This document shows positions 27,492-36,706 of a stretch of 64,000 bases of DNA, in pieces. The DNA is from Polynucleobacter sp. AM-26B4 (GTDB lineage: Bacteria > Pseudomonadota > Gammaproteobacteria > Burkholderiales > Burkholderiaceae). Positions within the stretch are counted from its first letter, which is position 1. Every line of letters starts with the position of its first letter. The notes beneath the pieces were generated by a model that did no database searches, was not told the origin of the DNA, and was given only the letters and a program-made list of their open reading frames with translations. Made by a program: the position numbers and the translations under genes. The DNA lies in NCBI RefSeq assembly GCF_018882285.1, contig NZ_JACVOT010000001.1:1588113-1652112 (forward strand). Reading direction: 5' to 3'.

Positions 27492-28850
27492 TTGAGCGGC
27501 AAGATTGGTTTTGTTTCCTTAGGTTGCCCTAAGGCCTTAGTTGATGCTGAGCGCATCGTCACGCAGTTGCGTGCCGAGGGCTATGAGATCGCTAAAGACT
27601 ACGCAGGCTCTGATTTGGTGGTTGTTAATACTTGTGGTTTCATTGATTCGGCCGTTCAAGAAAGCTTGGACGCGATTGGTGAAGCTTTGGCAGAAAACGG
27701 CAAGGTGATTGTTACCGGTTGTTTGGGAGCCAAGAAAAACGCTGATGGCTCTGATGTGGTCACTTCAGTTCATCCGAAAGTATTGGCTGTCACAGGCCCA
27801 CATGCTGCCGATGAAGTTTTGGAAGTGGTGCACCAGCATTTACCTAAAGAGCATGACCCATTTGCAGACTTGGTGCCAAAGGCTGGTATCAAGTTAACGC
27901 CTAAGCATTACGCCTATTTAAAAATATCTGAAGGTTGTAATCACCGCTGCACGTTCTGCATCATTCCAAGTTTGCGTGGTGATTTAGTTTCAAGACCGAT
28001 CGGCGATGTCTTATTAGAAGCACAACATTTATTTGAAGCTGGTGTTAAAGAACTATTGGTGGTGTCACAAGACACGAGTGCCTATGGTGTTGATGTTCAA
28101 TACCGCACTGGCTTTTGGGATGGTCGTCCAGTCAAGGCAAAACTATTTGACATGGTTGAGGCCTTGGGCAAGTTAGCTCGTCAGCACGGTGCATGGGTTC
28201 GTTTGCACTATGTTTATCCTTATCCACACGTGGATGACATCTTGCCATTGATGGCAAACTTTGCCGATGAAGGCAGTGGTGTTGTGCCGTATCTAGATAT
28301 ACCAATGCAGCATGCGCACCCTGATGTTTTAAAGCGCATGAAGCGTCCTGCGAGTGGTGAAAAGAATCTTGATCGCATTCAAGCATGGCGCAAAGCATGT
28401 CCAGAATTAACGATCCGCAGTACTTTCATTGCTGGTTTCCCTGGTGAAACAGAAGAAGAATTCAATTACTTGCTCGACTTCATGCGTGAAGCCAAAATTG
28501 ATCGTGCTGGTTGTTTTGCATACTCTCCAGTGGAGGGTGCTAAAGCCAATGAATTGGCAGGCGCCTTGCCTGATGAACTCAGAAACGAGCGTCAAGCGAG
28601 ATTCATGGAAGTTGCTGAAGAAATCTCGACCCAACTATTGCAAGCCAAAGTGGGTAAGCGCATCAAAGTCTTGGTTGACTCAGTCAGCTCAAAAGGTGGC
28701 ATCGGTCGCAGTCAATCTGATGCTCCTGAGATCGATGGTTTGGTCCATTTATTGCCAACGGACAAGATTTCTAAGAAGTACAAAGTGGGCGATTTTGTCA
28801 AAGCCACGGTTCTACAAACTCAGGGTCACGACCTGATTGCTCAGCTGTAA
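27492..28850 (+). CDS. rimO: Ribosomal protein S12 methylthiotransferase RimO
   Basis: A 452-aa radical-SAM enzyme that adds a methylthio group to an aspartate of ribosomal protein S12. Order: N-terminal UPF0004 domain with its cluster cysteines ([33 protein letters not shown]), radical-SAM core with the CxxxCxxC motif CNHRCTFC (Cys149, Cys153, Cys156), and a C-terminal TRAM domain. [10 protein letters not shown] and the single-residue variations distinguish RimO from MiaB. A TTG start abuts the phaR stop (TAATTG). Lying within the PHA cluster is chance linkage shared by several Burkholderiales, to my recollection. Confidence 0.94.
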   Translation: MSGKIGFVSLGCPKALVDAERIVTQLRAEGYEIAKDYAGSDLVVVNTCGFIDSAVQESLDAIGEALAENGKVIVTGCLGAKKNADGSDVVTSVHPKVLAVTGPHAADEVLEVVHQHLPKEHDPFADLVPKAGIKLTPKHYAYLKISEGCNHRCTFCIIPSLRGDLVSRPIGDVLLEAQHLFEAGVKELLVVSQDTSAYGVDVQYRTGFWDGRPVKAKLFDMVEALGKLARQHGAWVRLHYVYPYPHVDDILPLMANFADEGSGVVPYLDIPMQHAHPDVLKRMKRPASGEKNLDRIQAWRKACPELTIRSTFIAGFPGETEEEFNYLLDFMREAKIDRAGCFAYSPVEGAKANELAGALPDELRNERQARFMEVAEEISTQLLQAKVGKRIKVLVDSVSSKGGIGRSQSDAPEIDGLVHLLPTDKISKKYKVGDFVKATVLQTQGHDLIAQL

Positions 28851-29002
28851 TTAGTCCTTTTCTCTATATATCTAGGGCATTTCATGGGTGATTACCCCTA
28901 GTATTCTCTAATTGCTTGTTTTAGACAGTTACTCGTAAGATTAGCCCTACAGACTAGTTCTTTCTATTCATAATAATTATTTAAGTATTCAAGGAGTTCC
29001 AG

Positions 29003-30184
29003 ATGGCACGTGATGTAGTCGTTCTTAGCGCAGTTCGTTCTGCGATTGGTGGTTTTGGTGGTTCATTGAGCAGCATGGAGCCTGCTGAACTGGCTGGTAC
29101 GGTCATGAAAGAAGCGGTGAGCCGCTCTGGAGTCGATCCTAAACAAATTAACTATGTGACTGTTGGTAACTGTATTCCGACAGAATCACGTTTCCCGTAT
29201 GTTGCGCGTGTAGCAGCGATTCAAGCAGGCTTACCAATGGATTCAGTGGCGATGGCCGTGAACCGTTTATGTAGTTCTGGTTTGCAAGGCATTGTGACCA
29301 CATCACAAGCCATCATGTTGGGTGATTGCGATTACGGTGTTGGTGGTGGTGTTGAAGTGATGTCACGCGGTATTTATGGTGCACCTGCGATGAGAACTGG
29401 TGCGCGCATGGGTGACACCAAAATGATTGACTTGATGGTGTCTACATTGACAGACCCATTTGGTGCAGGTCACATGGGTATCACTGCAGAAAATCTAGCG
29501 GCTAAGTGGAACATCACCCGTGAAGAGCAAGATGCTCTCGCTGTTGAATCTCATCGTCGTGCGACTGCTGCCATTGCAGAAGGTCGTTTTAAATCACAGA
29601 TCACACCAATCACCATGCAAACTCGCAAAGGTGATGTGGTGTTTGATACCGACGAACACGTTAAGGCAAGTACCACGATGGAAAGCCTTGGCAAGATGAA
29701 GCCAGCCTTCAAAAAAGACGGCACGGTGACTGCAGGTAACGCATCAGGTATCAATGACGGTGCAGCCTTCTTTGTTTTAGCGTCTGCAGATGCAGCCGCC
29801 AAAGCTGGTCAGAAACCAATGGCTCGCTTGGTATCTTATGCATTGGCGGGTGTGCCTAATGACATCATGGGCGAAGGTCCGATCCCGGCATCTAAGATTG
29901 CTTTGAAGCGCGCTGGTTTGACCATCGACAAGATGGACGTGATTGAGTCTAACGAAGCTTTTGCAGCGCAAGCGATTGCCGTTTCAAAAGGTTTGGAGCT
30001 TGACATGACTAAGACAAATCCAAACGGTGGTGCGATTGCATTGGGTCACCCAGTGGGATGTTCAGGTGCTTTCATTGCAACCAAAGCCATCTATGAATTA
30101 CATCGTACTGGCGGTAAATATGCATTGGTGACGATGTGTATCGGTGGCGGACAAGGTATTGCTGTGGTGTTTGAACGCTTGTAA
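29003..30184 (+). CDS. phaA: Acetyl-CoA acetyltransferase (beta-ketothiolase)
   Basis: A 393-aa thiolase that condenses two acetyl-CoA to acetoacetyl-CoA, feeding PhaB. The acyl-accepting cysteine is Cys90 in NRLCSSGLQG; the second-site motifs GHPVGCSGA and CIGGGQGIAVVFE carry the catalytic His and Cys. The start RDVVVLSAVRSAIGGFGGSL is biosynthetic-thiolase-like and close to BktB, so it could also accept propionyl-CoA and give 3-hydroxyvalerate units. It has its own upstream region (152 bp, with a CTAGGG/CCCTAG inverted repeat at 28872-28901) and a strong ribosome site (aaggagt), and is followed by a strong terminator. Confidence 0.88.
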   Translation: MARDVVVLSAVRSAIGGFGGSLSSMEPAELAGTVMKEAVSRSGVDPKQINYVTVGNCIPTESRFPYVARVAAIQAGLPMDSVAMAVNRLCSSGLQGIVTTSQAIMLGDCDYGVGGGVEVMSRGIYGAPAMRTGARMGDTKMIDLMVSTLTDPFGAGHMGITAENLAAKWNITREEQDALAVESHRRATAAIAEGRFKSQITPITMQTRKGDVVFDTDEHVKASTTMESLGKMKPAFKKDGTVTAGNASGINDGAAFFVLASADAAAKAGQKPMARLVSYALAGVPNDIMGEGPIPASKIALKRAGLTIDKMDVIESNEAFAAQAIAVSKGLELDMTKTNPNGGAIALGHPVGCSGAFIATKAIYELHRTGGKYALVTMCIGGGQGIAVVFERL

Positions 30185-30210
30185 TCAACAGTCAAACTTA
30201 CTCAAAGAAA

Positions 30211-30234
30211 AACCGCTCACAGAGCGGTTTTTTT
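30211..30234. terminator. Intrinsic terminator of phaA
   Basis: Perfect 8-bp stem AACCGCTC / GAGCGGTT with an ACA loop and a run of seven Ts, 26 bp past the thiolase stop. The A-run on its left also makes it usable from the minus strand, where it would overlap the end of the XRE gene. Confidence 0.92.
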
Positions 30235-30235
30235 A

Positions 30236-30589
30236 TTAAATCACCTGTAAAACTAATTTAGGGGATTTATCTAGTATTTTGAGAAGTAATCTTGCTGGAC
30301 CAGTTGGGTAACGTTTTCCTTGTTCCCAATTTCTGATGGTATCCAAAGGCACCATGATTCTCTCTGATAACTCTTTTTGGGTGAAACCTAATTTTTCACG
30401 AATGCTCTTTGCATATAAAGCCGCATCCATTTTTGCCTCTAAATCATCTTGAGCTTTTTGTTTGGCAATTTCTTTTTCGCCTGTAGCATTCAGTAATTTC
30501 TTGTTGAGGGTTGATTTTGGAAAAGACTTTGGATTATTAAAGTCAACCGTAATGCGCGTGATTTTTATATCTCTTTTTTTCTCTTTCAT
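30236..30589 (-). CDS. XRE-type helix-turn-helix protein, probable antitoxin of the BrnT-like toxin
   Basis: A 117-aa protein with a charged N-terminal part (residues 1-60, Lys/Asp-rich and probably toxin-binding) and a C-terminal Cro/XRE helix-turn-helix: IREKLGFTQKELSERIMVPLDTIRNWEQGKRYPTG (about residues 64-98, read as two adjacent motifs). It overlaps the BrnT-like gene by 47 bp. The typical BrnT partner BrnA is a ribbon-helix-helix protein; here an XRE protein takes that place. It probably neutralises the toxin and represses the operon (inference). Confidence 0.75.
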   Translation of the reverse strand: MKEKKRDIKITRITVDFNNPKSFPKSTLNKKLLNATGEKEIAKQKAQDDLEAKMDAALYAKSIREKLGFTQKELSERIMVPLDTIRNWEQGKRYPTGPARLLLKILDKSPKLVLQVI

Positions 30590-30878
30590 TTGCTTTCCTC
30601 GCTGAAATTATTCTGATGGCTTCTTCTCTGAAGGTATAAATGACAACAAACAATATTTCGTCATGCTTGGCCAATAACTCAAACCTTTCTTCACCATAAT
30701 CATGTCGAGTATCAGGGGTGATACATTGGTGAGGGTCTAAAAATGCATGCGTAATATCTTGAAATTGAAATCCTCTTAATTTTTTGCATTCTGAATTTTT
30801 ATCTTCATCCCACTCAAACCCTTTTTTCTTAATGTAGTTCAATGAACTACTTATGTCAAGATGTACTTTATTGATCAA
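30543..30878 (-). CDS. BrnT-family toxin
   Basis: A 111-aa member of the BrnT (RelE-like ribonuclease) family, recognised by FEWDEDKNSE near the N-terminus, the middle FLDPHQCITPDTRHDYGEERF, and RIISARKANEREKKRY at the end, which carries the conserved Arg/Lys cluster. The frame begins with TTG at 30878 preceded by AGAGG; this gives about 20 extra residues before the family core. It is the first gene of the pair, toxin before antitoxin, as in brnTA. A promoter-like TTGACA-17-TACATT with an embedded palindrome lies inside the first codons, which makes the exact start doubtful. Confidence 0.8.
   Translation of the reverse strand: MINKVHLDISSSLNYIKKKGFEWDEDKNSECKKLRGFQFQDITHAFLDPHQCITPDTRHDYGEERFELLAKHDEILFVVIYTFREEAIRIISARKANEREKKRYKNHAHYG
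30831..30859 (-). promoter_or_regulatory. Promoter-like boxes with embedded palindrome at the brnT-like start
   Basis: On the minus strand TTGACA (30854-30859) and TACATT (30831-30836) are 17 bp apart, and the spacer and -10 are covered by the 17-bp dyad GTAGTTCA-A-TGAACTAC (30834-30850). This is the textbook layout of an autorepressed toxin-antitoxin promoter, but it overlaps codons 7-16 of the frame as drawn, so either the drawn start or the promoter reading is wrong. Confidence 0.45.
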
Positions 30879-30923
30879 ATAAACCTCTTTTCACATATTT
30901 GTTAATTTATGAAGCCCAATAAG

Positions 30924-30955
30924 GACAAAACCCCCGCTTCATAAAAGCAGGGGTT
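30924..30955 (-). terminator. Intrinsic terminator of mfd-serB
   Basis: Read on the minus strand: AACCCC-T-GCTT, short loop, AAGC-G-GGGGTT, then TTTTG and further Ts. It lies 48 bp past the serB stop. A competing pairing, TATGAAGC with GCTTCATA (30908-30943), shares one arm of this stem. Confidence 0.75.
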
Positions 30956-31002
30956 CTGATTAATTAACGTTTATGTGTTCAGATTGTTTACGGCATATTC
31001 AA

Positions 31003-31854
31003 TCAAAGAAGATCTAAACAGGCATTCAAGCCAACATGATCAAAAGCCAAATCTGCTTTTTCTTTCACAATTGGTTTTGCGCGGTAGGCAATTGATAAAC
31101 CAGCACCATGCATCATCGGTAAATCGTTCGAGCCATCGCCCATGGTGATGGCAGCATGCTTATTAGCTCCGAGTGCTAAGCAGCGAGCTTCAACATAAGC
31201 TGCTTTGGCTGCACCATCCACAATATTGCCTAATACTTGACCAGTTAAGAAGCCATCAACAATCTCTAATTGATTGGCATGAGTTTCAGATAAATTCAAC
31301 TGAGCTTGCAGTTTGTGCGTGAAGAAAGTAAAGCCACCAGAAACCAAAAGAGTGTGAATCCCTTTGGCATGCGCACCAGCTATCAATTCTTTGGCGCCTG
31401 GATTGAGTCGCAAACGTTGAGTGAAGACTTCGTCTAAAGCAAAAGCAGGAACACCTTTTAATAAGGCCACACGTCGGCGCAAGCTCTCGCTGAAATCTTT
31501 GATTTCACCGCGCATTGCAGCTTCTGTGATTTCTGAAACTTCTTTCTTTTTTCCTACAGCATCAGCAATCTCATCAATGCACTCGATATTGATCAAGGTT
31601 GAATCCATGTCCATGGCCAAGACCTTGATGTCTGAGCCTTTGAAATGCTTTGGTAAAAAACCAACATCCGTTTGATGTAAAACACCTAAATTACGAAGAT
31701 GAGCACGATGCTCAATATTCAATGCTTCTTTTAACTCAAGCACTGCAGTTCTTGGAGTCTTTTTTTCAACAGAAACGATTGTGTGAGATTTTTCAATCTC
31801 GCGGATGAGTTGATCGTCAATGACGTCTTGATGGAATAAGGCAATGTGCATCAT
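31003..31854 (-). CDS. serB: Phosphoserine phosphatase SerB
   Basis: A 283-aa HAD-superfamily phosphatase that makes L-serine from phosphoserine. The nucleophile motif is AMDMDSTLINIECIDEIAD (DxDST), the second motif LLVSGGF, and motif III GDGSNDLPM. An N-terminal regulatory region of about 75 residues precedes the phosphatase core. The ATG overlaps the mfd stop by 4 bp, indicating co-transcription from the mfd side; two successive ATGs at the start leave a one-codon ambiguity. Confidence 0.94.
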   Translation of the reverse strand: MMHIALFHQDVIDDQLIREIEKSHTIVSVEKKTPRTAVLELKEALNIEHRAHLRNLGVLHQTDVGFLPKHFKGSDIKVLAMDMDSTLINIECIDEIADAVGKKKEVSEITEAAMRGEIKDFSESLRRRVALLKGVPAFALDEVFTQRLRLNPGAKELIAGAHAKGIHTLLVSGGFTFFTHKLQAQLNLSETHANQLEIVDGFLTGQVLGNIVDGAAKAAYVEARCLALGANKHAAITMGDGSNDLPMMHGAGLSIAYRAKPIVKEKADLAFDHVGLNACLDLL

Positions 31855-34800
31855 GATGTTTTTAGTGTTTCAGGTTTAATAGCAGTATCGCTCAAATGCT
31901 TGAGTAATTGTCGAATCGCCTCAAGTCGTTGAGCCAAGGTAATGAATGCTTCTTTATCGGCTGGCAAAATTTTTAACTTATCTTGGCCATTGAGCTGGAT
32001 TCGTTTATTGGTTTGCACCAGCTGAATGATCTTGATCGGATCAATCGGTGGGTTGGGGATGAACTGAATCGTGATCTGAGCAGGATTGGCATCAATTTTC
32101 TTGATACCCAACACAGCCATATTCAAACGCAAACGATGGGTTTCAAACAATGATTGAGCTTGTTCTGGTAAATCACCAAAGCGGTCCACCAATTCTTCTT
32201 TGATATCCATGAGCTTTTCAAAGGAGCTCACAGTGGCTAAGCGCTTATAGAGTGACAGGCGTTCATGAACATCAGGGCAGTAATCATTGGTTAAAAGAGC
32301 AGGAACGCCCAAAGTGATATCTGTGATCACTTCCATTGGTGCCATCAAATCAGGCTCTTTGCCATTCTTTAAAGAATTGACGGCTTTATTGAGCATCTCG
32401 GTATACAGCTGGAAGCCAATTTCAGAAATGTCACCTGATTGTTTGTCTCCCAAGACTTCACCTGCGCCACGGATTTCTAAATCGTGCATCGCCAAATAGA
32501 AACCAGAACCCAATTCTTCCATCGCCTGAATCGCATCCAAGCGCAACTTAGCTTGCTTGGTCAATGCCTCTGGATCAGGCACTGTTAAATAGGCATAGGC
32601 TTGATGGTGAGAGCGCCCAACGCGACCGCGTAATTGGTGCAATTGAGCCAAACCAAACTTATCAGCACGGTGCATGATGATGGTATTAGCAGTTGGCACG
32701 TCAATACCGGTTTCAATGATGGTGGTGCACAACAAAATATTGGCGCGCTGTGTGACGAAGTCACGCATCACACGCTCTAGATCTCGTTCATGCATTTGTC
32801 CATGAGCCACCACAATACGAGCTTCAGGCAATAGTTTCTCTAAAGACTGTTTGCGGTTCTCAATGGTATCGACTTCATTGTGGAGGAAATACACCTGACC
32901 ACCACGTTTGATTTCTCGAAGCACGGCTTCACGAATAACTCCATCGCTTTCTCTGCGCACAAAAGTTTTGATCGCCAAACGCTTTTGCGGTGCTGTGGCA
33001 ATGACGGAAAAATCTCTCAAGCCTTCCAAGGCCATGCCCAAGGTTCTTGGGATAGGGGTGGCAGTCAAGGTTAAGACATCCACTTCAGCTCGCAAAGATT
33101 TGAGAGCTTCTTTCTGGCGAACACCAAATCGATGTTCTTCATCGATGATCACCAAGCCTAAGCGCGGGAACTTCACATCGGCTGAGAACAGTTTGTGTGT
33201 GCCAATCACAATGTCTGCTTCACCTTTGGCCATCGCTTCAAGAGCAGCATTGATCTCTTTGGTGGTTTTAAAGCGAGACAGCTCCACAATCTTCACAGGC
33301 CAATCAGCAAAGCGATCTTTCCAGGTCTCAGCATGTTGCTCAGCCAAGAGGGTGGTTGGGGCCATGATGGCGACTTGCTTGCCACCCATCACTGCTAAGA
33401 AGCTGGCACGCAAAGCCACTTCAGTTTTACCAAAGCCCACATCACCACACACCAAACGATCCATTGGTTTGCCGCTGGTCATGTCTTGGATCACAGCAGC
33501 AATGGCCGCCGCTTGGTCAGCCGTTTCTTCAAAGCCAAAACTCTCTGCAAAAGCTTCATAGTCATGAGCAGAAAATTCAAAGGCGTGACCTTTACGCAAT
33601 GCACGTTGCGCGTATAAATTCAAAAGCTCAGCAGCGGTGTCCCTGATTTGTTGGGCCGCTTTGCGCTTAGCGCGTTCCCATTGGCCAGAGCCTAATTGAT
33701 GCAAAGGGGCTGTTTCTGGATCAGAGCCTGCATAACGAGAGATCAGTTGGAGTTGAGCCACTGGTACATACAAGGTGGCAGCATGCGCATAAAGTAAATG
33801 CAGAAATTCTTCTTCGCCATTACCAACATCCAACAAAATCAAACCTTGGTAACGACCAATGCCGTGCTCAGCATGTACCACTGGATCGCCAACCTTGAGC
33901 TCGGATAAATCCTTGACCAAGGTATCAACGTTGCTCGCTTCCTTGTCTTTGCCCTTGCGTCTGGTTCTGGCACTCGCAGCAAATAACTCAGATTCAGTGA
34001 TCACAATGATCTTGGCATGACTTGCCACAAAGCCATCATGAATCGCGCTGTGAGTGATCGACAAGGGCACATCAGAGGCGATGAATTCAGCCAAAGAATC
34101 TGATGAGTGAGTCTTTAACTGATTCTCTTCAAACAACTGACGAATGGTTTCGCGACGACCAGCACTATCGGCACTGATCAATACCCGTGATTCGGTATTG
34201 TTGATCAAATGCTTGAGCTTAGAAATTGGATCCGCATCTTTGCGATTCACAGCAATGTCAGGCAAAGTCCAAAAGCTTCGTTCGCTGACTTCATTATTTT
34301 GATCAGAACTTTCTAAGGTGCTTTCGACGGTATTTTCTTTTTGCAAAACCAAACGAGCATGAGGCTTTAATAAAGCAAACAACTCATCATTTTCTAGATA
34401 CAGTTGCTTTGGAGCTAAAACTGGTCTTGAAGAGTCATGACTTAAAAAGTTATAACGCTGCTGCGTGTCTTGCCAGAAACCTTTGATTTGGCTTTCTAGT
34501 TCACCATGAATGCCTAACCAAACTGGACCCTTGGCCAGTGGCAGGTAATCAAAGACCGTGGCAGTGCTTTCAAAGAACAGTGGCAAATAAGATTCAATGC
34601 CCGCACTAGGGATGCCAAGCCCCATGTCTTTATAAATACTGCAGCGGCTTGGATCACCATCAAATACTTCCCGCCAACGACCACGGAACGCAGTGCGTGA
34701 TTCTTCATCCATCGGGAATTCATGGCCTGGCAACAAACGCACTTCTTGCACAGGAAACAAACTGCGTTGAGTGTCTGGATCGAACGATCTGATTTGGTCA

Positions 34801-35417
34801 ATCTCATCACCAAACAAATCCAAGCGATAAGGTAGGGCAGATCCCATTGGGAATAAATCAATCAAGCCACCACGCAAACTGTATTCACCAGGACGGACCA
34901 CGGCACTCACTGGATCGTAGCCTGCTTGCTGAAGTTGTAAGCGCAAGGCCATCTCGTCTAACTTATCACCCTTCTTAAAGAAGAACGTGTGAGCAGCCAA
35001 GAAACTTGGCGGACCTAGTTTTTGTATGGCGGTGGTCACGGGCATTAAAACAATATCGCAATGACCAATCAATAATTCATGAAGGGTGGCTAAGCGCTCA
35101 GACACTAAATCTTGGTGAGGCGAGAAGGCATCGTATGGGAGGATTTCCCAATCTGGCAACAATCTGACGGTCAGATCGGGAGCAAAGACGGGGATTTCCT
35201 CATGCAAGCGCGCAGCATCTAAAGCACTGGCGCAAATGATCACCATCACAGAAAAGGCTGAACGATGATTCAAGGCCTGTTGGGCAATCACCGCAGCATC
35301 AGAAGAACCATTCAAGCCGCTCAAGGTAAAGCGCTGCCCATCCCTCGGTCCGGGTAGGGGGGGTGACCATGTCACCGAACTTGATTTGGCCAATATTTCA
35401 GCCGATAACTTCTGCAT
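31851..35417 (-). CDS. mfd: Transcription-repair coupling factor Mfd
   Basis: A 1188-aa DNA translocase that removes stalled RNA polymerase and recruits UvrA. Domains in order: UvrB-homology module (about residues 20-350), RNA-polymerase-interacting CarD-like domain (VGDPVVHAEHGIGRYQGL), RecG-like helicase lobes with Walker A GDVGFGKTE, the DEEH box IIDEEHRFG, and motif VI in HQLRGRVGRSHHQAYAYL, then the TRCF domain. Length is close to E. coli Mfd. On the minus strand, a TATAAT box (35427-35432) ends only 9 bp before the ATG, suggesting an almost leaderless mRNA. serB is coupled downstream. Confidence 0.95.
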   Translation of the reverse strand: MQKLSAEILAKSSSVTWSPPLPGPRDGQRFTLSGLNGSSDAAVIAQQALNHRSAFSVMVIICASALDAARLHEEIPVFAPDLTVRLLPDWEILPYDAFSPHQDLVSERLATLHELLIGHCDIVLMPVTTAIQKLGPPSFLAAHTFFFKKGDKLDEMALRLQLQQAGYDPVSAVVRPGEYSLRGGLIDLFPMGSALPYRLDLFGDEIDQIRSFDPDTQRSLFPVQEVRLLPGHEFPMDEESRTAFRGRWREVFDGDPSRCSIYKDMGLGIPSAGIESYLPLFFESTATVFDYLPLAKGPVWLGIHGELESQIKGFWQDTQQRYNFLSHDSSRPVLAPKQLYLENDELFALLKPHARLVLQKENTVESTLESSDQNNEVSERSFWTLPDIAVNRKDADPISKLKHLINNTESRVLISADSAGRRETIRQLFEENQLKTHSSDSLAEFIASDVPLSITHSAIHDGFVASHAKIIVITESELFAASARTRRKGKDKEASNVDTLVKDLSELKVGDPVVHAEHGIGRYQGLILLDVGNGEEEFLHLLYAHAATLYVPVAQLQLISRYAGSDPETAPLHQLGSGQWERAKRKAAQQIRDTAAELLNLYAQRALRKGHAFEFSAHDYEAFAESFGFEETADQAAAIAAVIQDMTSGKPMDRLVCGDVGFGKTEVALRASFLAVMGGKQVAIMAPTTLLAEQHAETWKDRFADWPVKIVELSRFKTTKEINAALEAMAKGEADIVIGTHKLFSADVKFPRLGLVIIDEEHRFGVRQKEALKSLRAEVDVLTLTATPIPRTLGMALEGLRDFSVIATAPQKRLAIKTFVRRESDGVIREAVLREIKRGGQVYFLHNEVDTIENRKQSLEKLLPEARIVVAHGQMHERDLERVMRDFVTQRANILLCTTIIETGIDVPTANTIIMHRADKFGLAQLHQLRGRVGRSHHQAYAYLTVPDPEALTKQAKLRLDAIQAMEELGSGFYLAMHDLEIRGAGEVLGDKQSGDISEIGFQLYTEMLNKAVNSLKNGKEPDLMAPMEVITDITLGVPALLTNDYCPDVHERLSLYKRLATVSSFEKLMDIKEELVDRFGDLPEQAQSLFETHRLRLNMAVLGIKKIDANPAQITIQFIPNPPIDPIKIIQLVQTNKRIQLNGQDKLKILPADKEAFITLAQRLEAIRQLLKHLSDTAIKPETLKTS

Positions 35418-35426
35418 AAGCTAGAC

Positions 35427-35436
35427 ATTATAGAAT
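35427..35436. promoter_or_regulatory. Overlapping divergent -10 boxes of mfd and ispD
   Basis: ATTATA at 35427-35432 is TATAAT on the minus strand (mfd), and TAGAAT at 35431-35436 is a plus-strand -10 for ispD. The two start codons are only 25 bp apart, so the two polymerases would compete for the same DNA. No convincing -35 box was seen for either; pattern match only. Confidence 0.4.
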
Positions 35437-35442
35437 TGAGGG

Positions 35443-36213
35443 ATGAACTTAGCCGAAACCCCTCCAAATTCGATGCCCAAGCTGCATGTTCTGATTCCTT
35501 GTGCTGGCACTGGCAGTCGCATGGGTTTGAAGCAACCCAAACAGTTTGAGTTGTTGGCAGGTCTGCCGATGGCGCTTCACGCTATCAGTACCTTCTTATC
35601 AATGCCTGAGATTGCGTCTGTTTGGGTGGGTGTTTCAGAAGAAAGCAAAGAGCTGCCCCAAGAACTACCGAAAGCATCTTGGCCAAAGGACTCTCGCTTT
35701 AAGCTGAGCGCAACGGGTGGGGCCGCAAGAGCCGATACAGTGCTTAATACCCTCAAAGCCATGGCAAAAGCCGGCATTGATCAAGATGCCTGGGTCTTGG
35801 TGCATGATGCGGCCAGACCTGGTTTAACGGTTGAAGCAGCCAGACGTTTGATTCAAGCAGTCACTGAACACGTGTATGTCAGTGGCGGTATTTTGGCCAT
35901 GCCCATGGCTGATACATTGAAACTCATTTCCCCACAAAACCCACAATGCATTGGTAAAACCTTGCCAAGAGATGGCTTGTGGTTAGCTCAAACACCACAA
36001 ATGTTCCGTTTAATGGCTTTGACTGAAGCATTAGAAGCGGCTATTAAAAACAAGTTTGAAGTCACGGATGAAGCGAGCGCCATGGAGCGTGCTGGTTGTG
36101 AACCGCTCTTGGTGCCAGGCGAATGGCGTAATATCAAAGTCACATACCCACAAGACTGGGCATTGATGGATCAAATTTTGACCCATCACTCTCAAAAGAA
36201 AGAGAATCAATGA
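35443..36213 (+). CDS. ispD: 2-C-methyl-D-erythritol 4-phosphate cytidylyltransferase
   Basis: A 256-aa nucleotidyltransferase of the MEP isoprenoid pathway that makes CDP-methylerythritol. The nucleotide-binding start is [12 protein letters not shown] with KQPKQF, and [10 protein letters not shown] is the CTP/metal site. Thr-containing KVTYPQDW near the end is the family signature. The ATG at 35443 sits 6 bp after a TAGAAT box; an ATG ten codons later (35473) would start just before the core and is an alternative. ispF overlaps the stop by 4 bp. Confidence 0.93.
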   Translation: MNLAETPPNSMPKLHVLIPCAGTGSRMGLKQPKQFELLAGLPMALHAISTFLSMPEIASVWVGVSEESKELPQELPKASWPKDSRFKLSATGGAARADTVLNTLKAMAKAGIDQDAWVLVHDAARPGLTVEAARRLIQAVTEHVYVSGGILAMPMADTLKLISPQNPQCIGKTLPRDGLWLAQTPQMFRLMALTEALEAAIKNKFEVTDEASAMERAGCEPLLVPGEWRNIKVTYPQDWALMDQILTHHSQKKENQ

Positions 36214-36698
36214 CAAGCAGCGCATTTCGAATCGGCCAAGGTTACGACGTTCACGCATTGGTGGCTGGTCGTGATTTGATTTTAGGTGGCGTGAAGATTC
36301 CTAATGACAAAGGTCTATTGGGGCACTCAGACGCCGATGCTTTGCTGCATGCCATCACCGACGCACTCTTAGGAGCTGCTGCCTTGGGTGACATTGGTAG
36401 ACACTTTCCTGATACAGACGATCGTTATAAAGGTGCGGACAGTCGCGTCTTACTCCGTGCCACCATGTCATTACTTCAAGCAGCAGGATATTCAGTGGGC
36501 AATGTCGATGCAACCATCATTTGTCAGTCACCAAAAATGGCGCCACACATACCTGAGATGGTTAAGAACATTGCCAGTGATTTGGGTGTTACTCCAGATC
36601 ACATCAATGTCAAAGCTAAAACAAATGAAAAGCTCGGTCATCTTGGTAGGGGCGAGGGCATTGCTGTGCAAGCAGTTGCTTTGATTCAGAAATCCTAA
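36210..36698 (+). CDS. ispF: 2-C-methyl-D-erythritol 2,4-cyclodiphosphate synthase
   Basis: A 162-aa zinc enzyme, next-but-one after IspD in the MEP pathway; it cyclises CDP-methylerythritol 2-phosphate. The metal ligands lie in GYDVHAL (Asp and His) and the conserved [20 protein letters not shown]; the trimer-typical [11 protein letters not shown] is present. The ATG overlaps the ispD stop as ATGA, so the two are translationally coupled. It converges with the minus-strand toxin-like gene 8 bp away. Confidence 0.95.
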   Translation: MTSSAFRIGQGYDVHALVAGRDLILGGVKIPNDKGLLGHSDADALLHAITDALLGAAALGDIGRHFPDTDDRYKGADSRVLLRATMSLLQAAGYSVGNVDATIICQSPKMAPHIPEMVKNIASDLGVTPDHINVKAKTNEKLGHLGRGEGIAVQAVALIQKS

Positions 36699-36706
36699 GG
36701 TTTCCT

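Noticed and set aside
36210..36213. ATGA and GTGA overlaps (ispD-ispF, pccA-epimerase, mfd-serB) as frameshift signals
   Set aside because: These are ordinary 4-bp coupled stop-start overlaps; no slippery sequence is present and each protein is complete.
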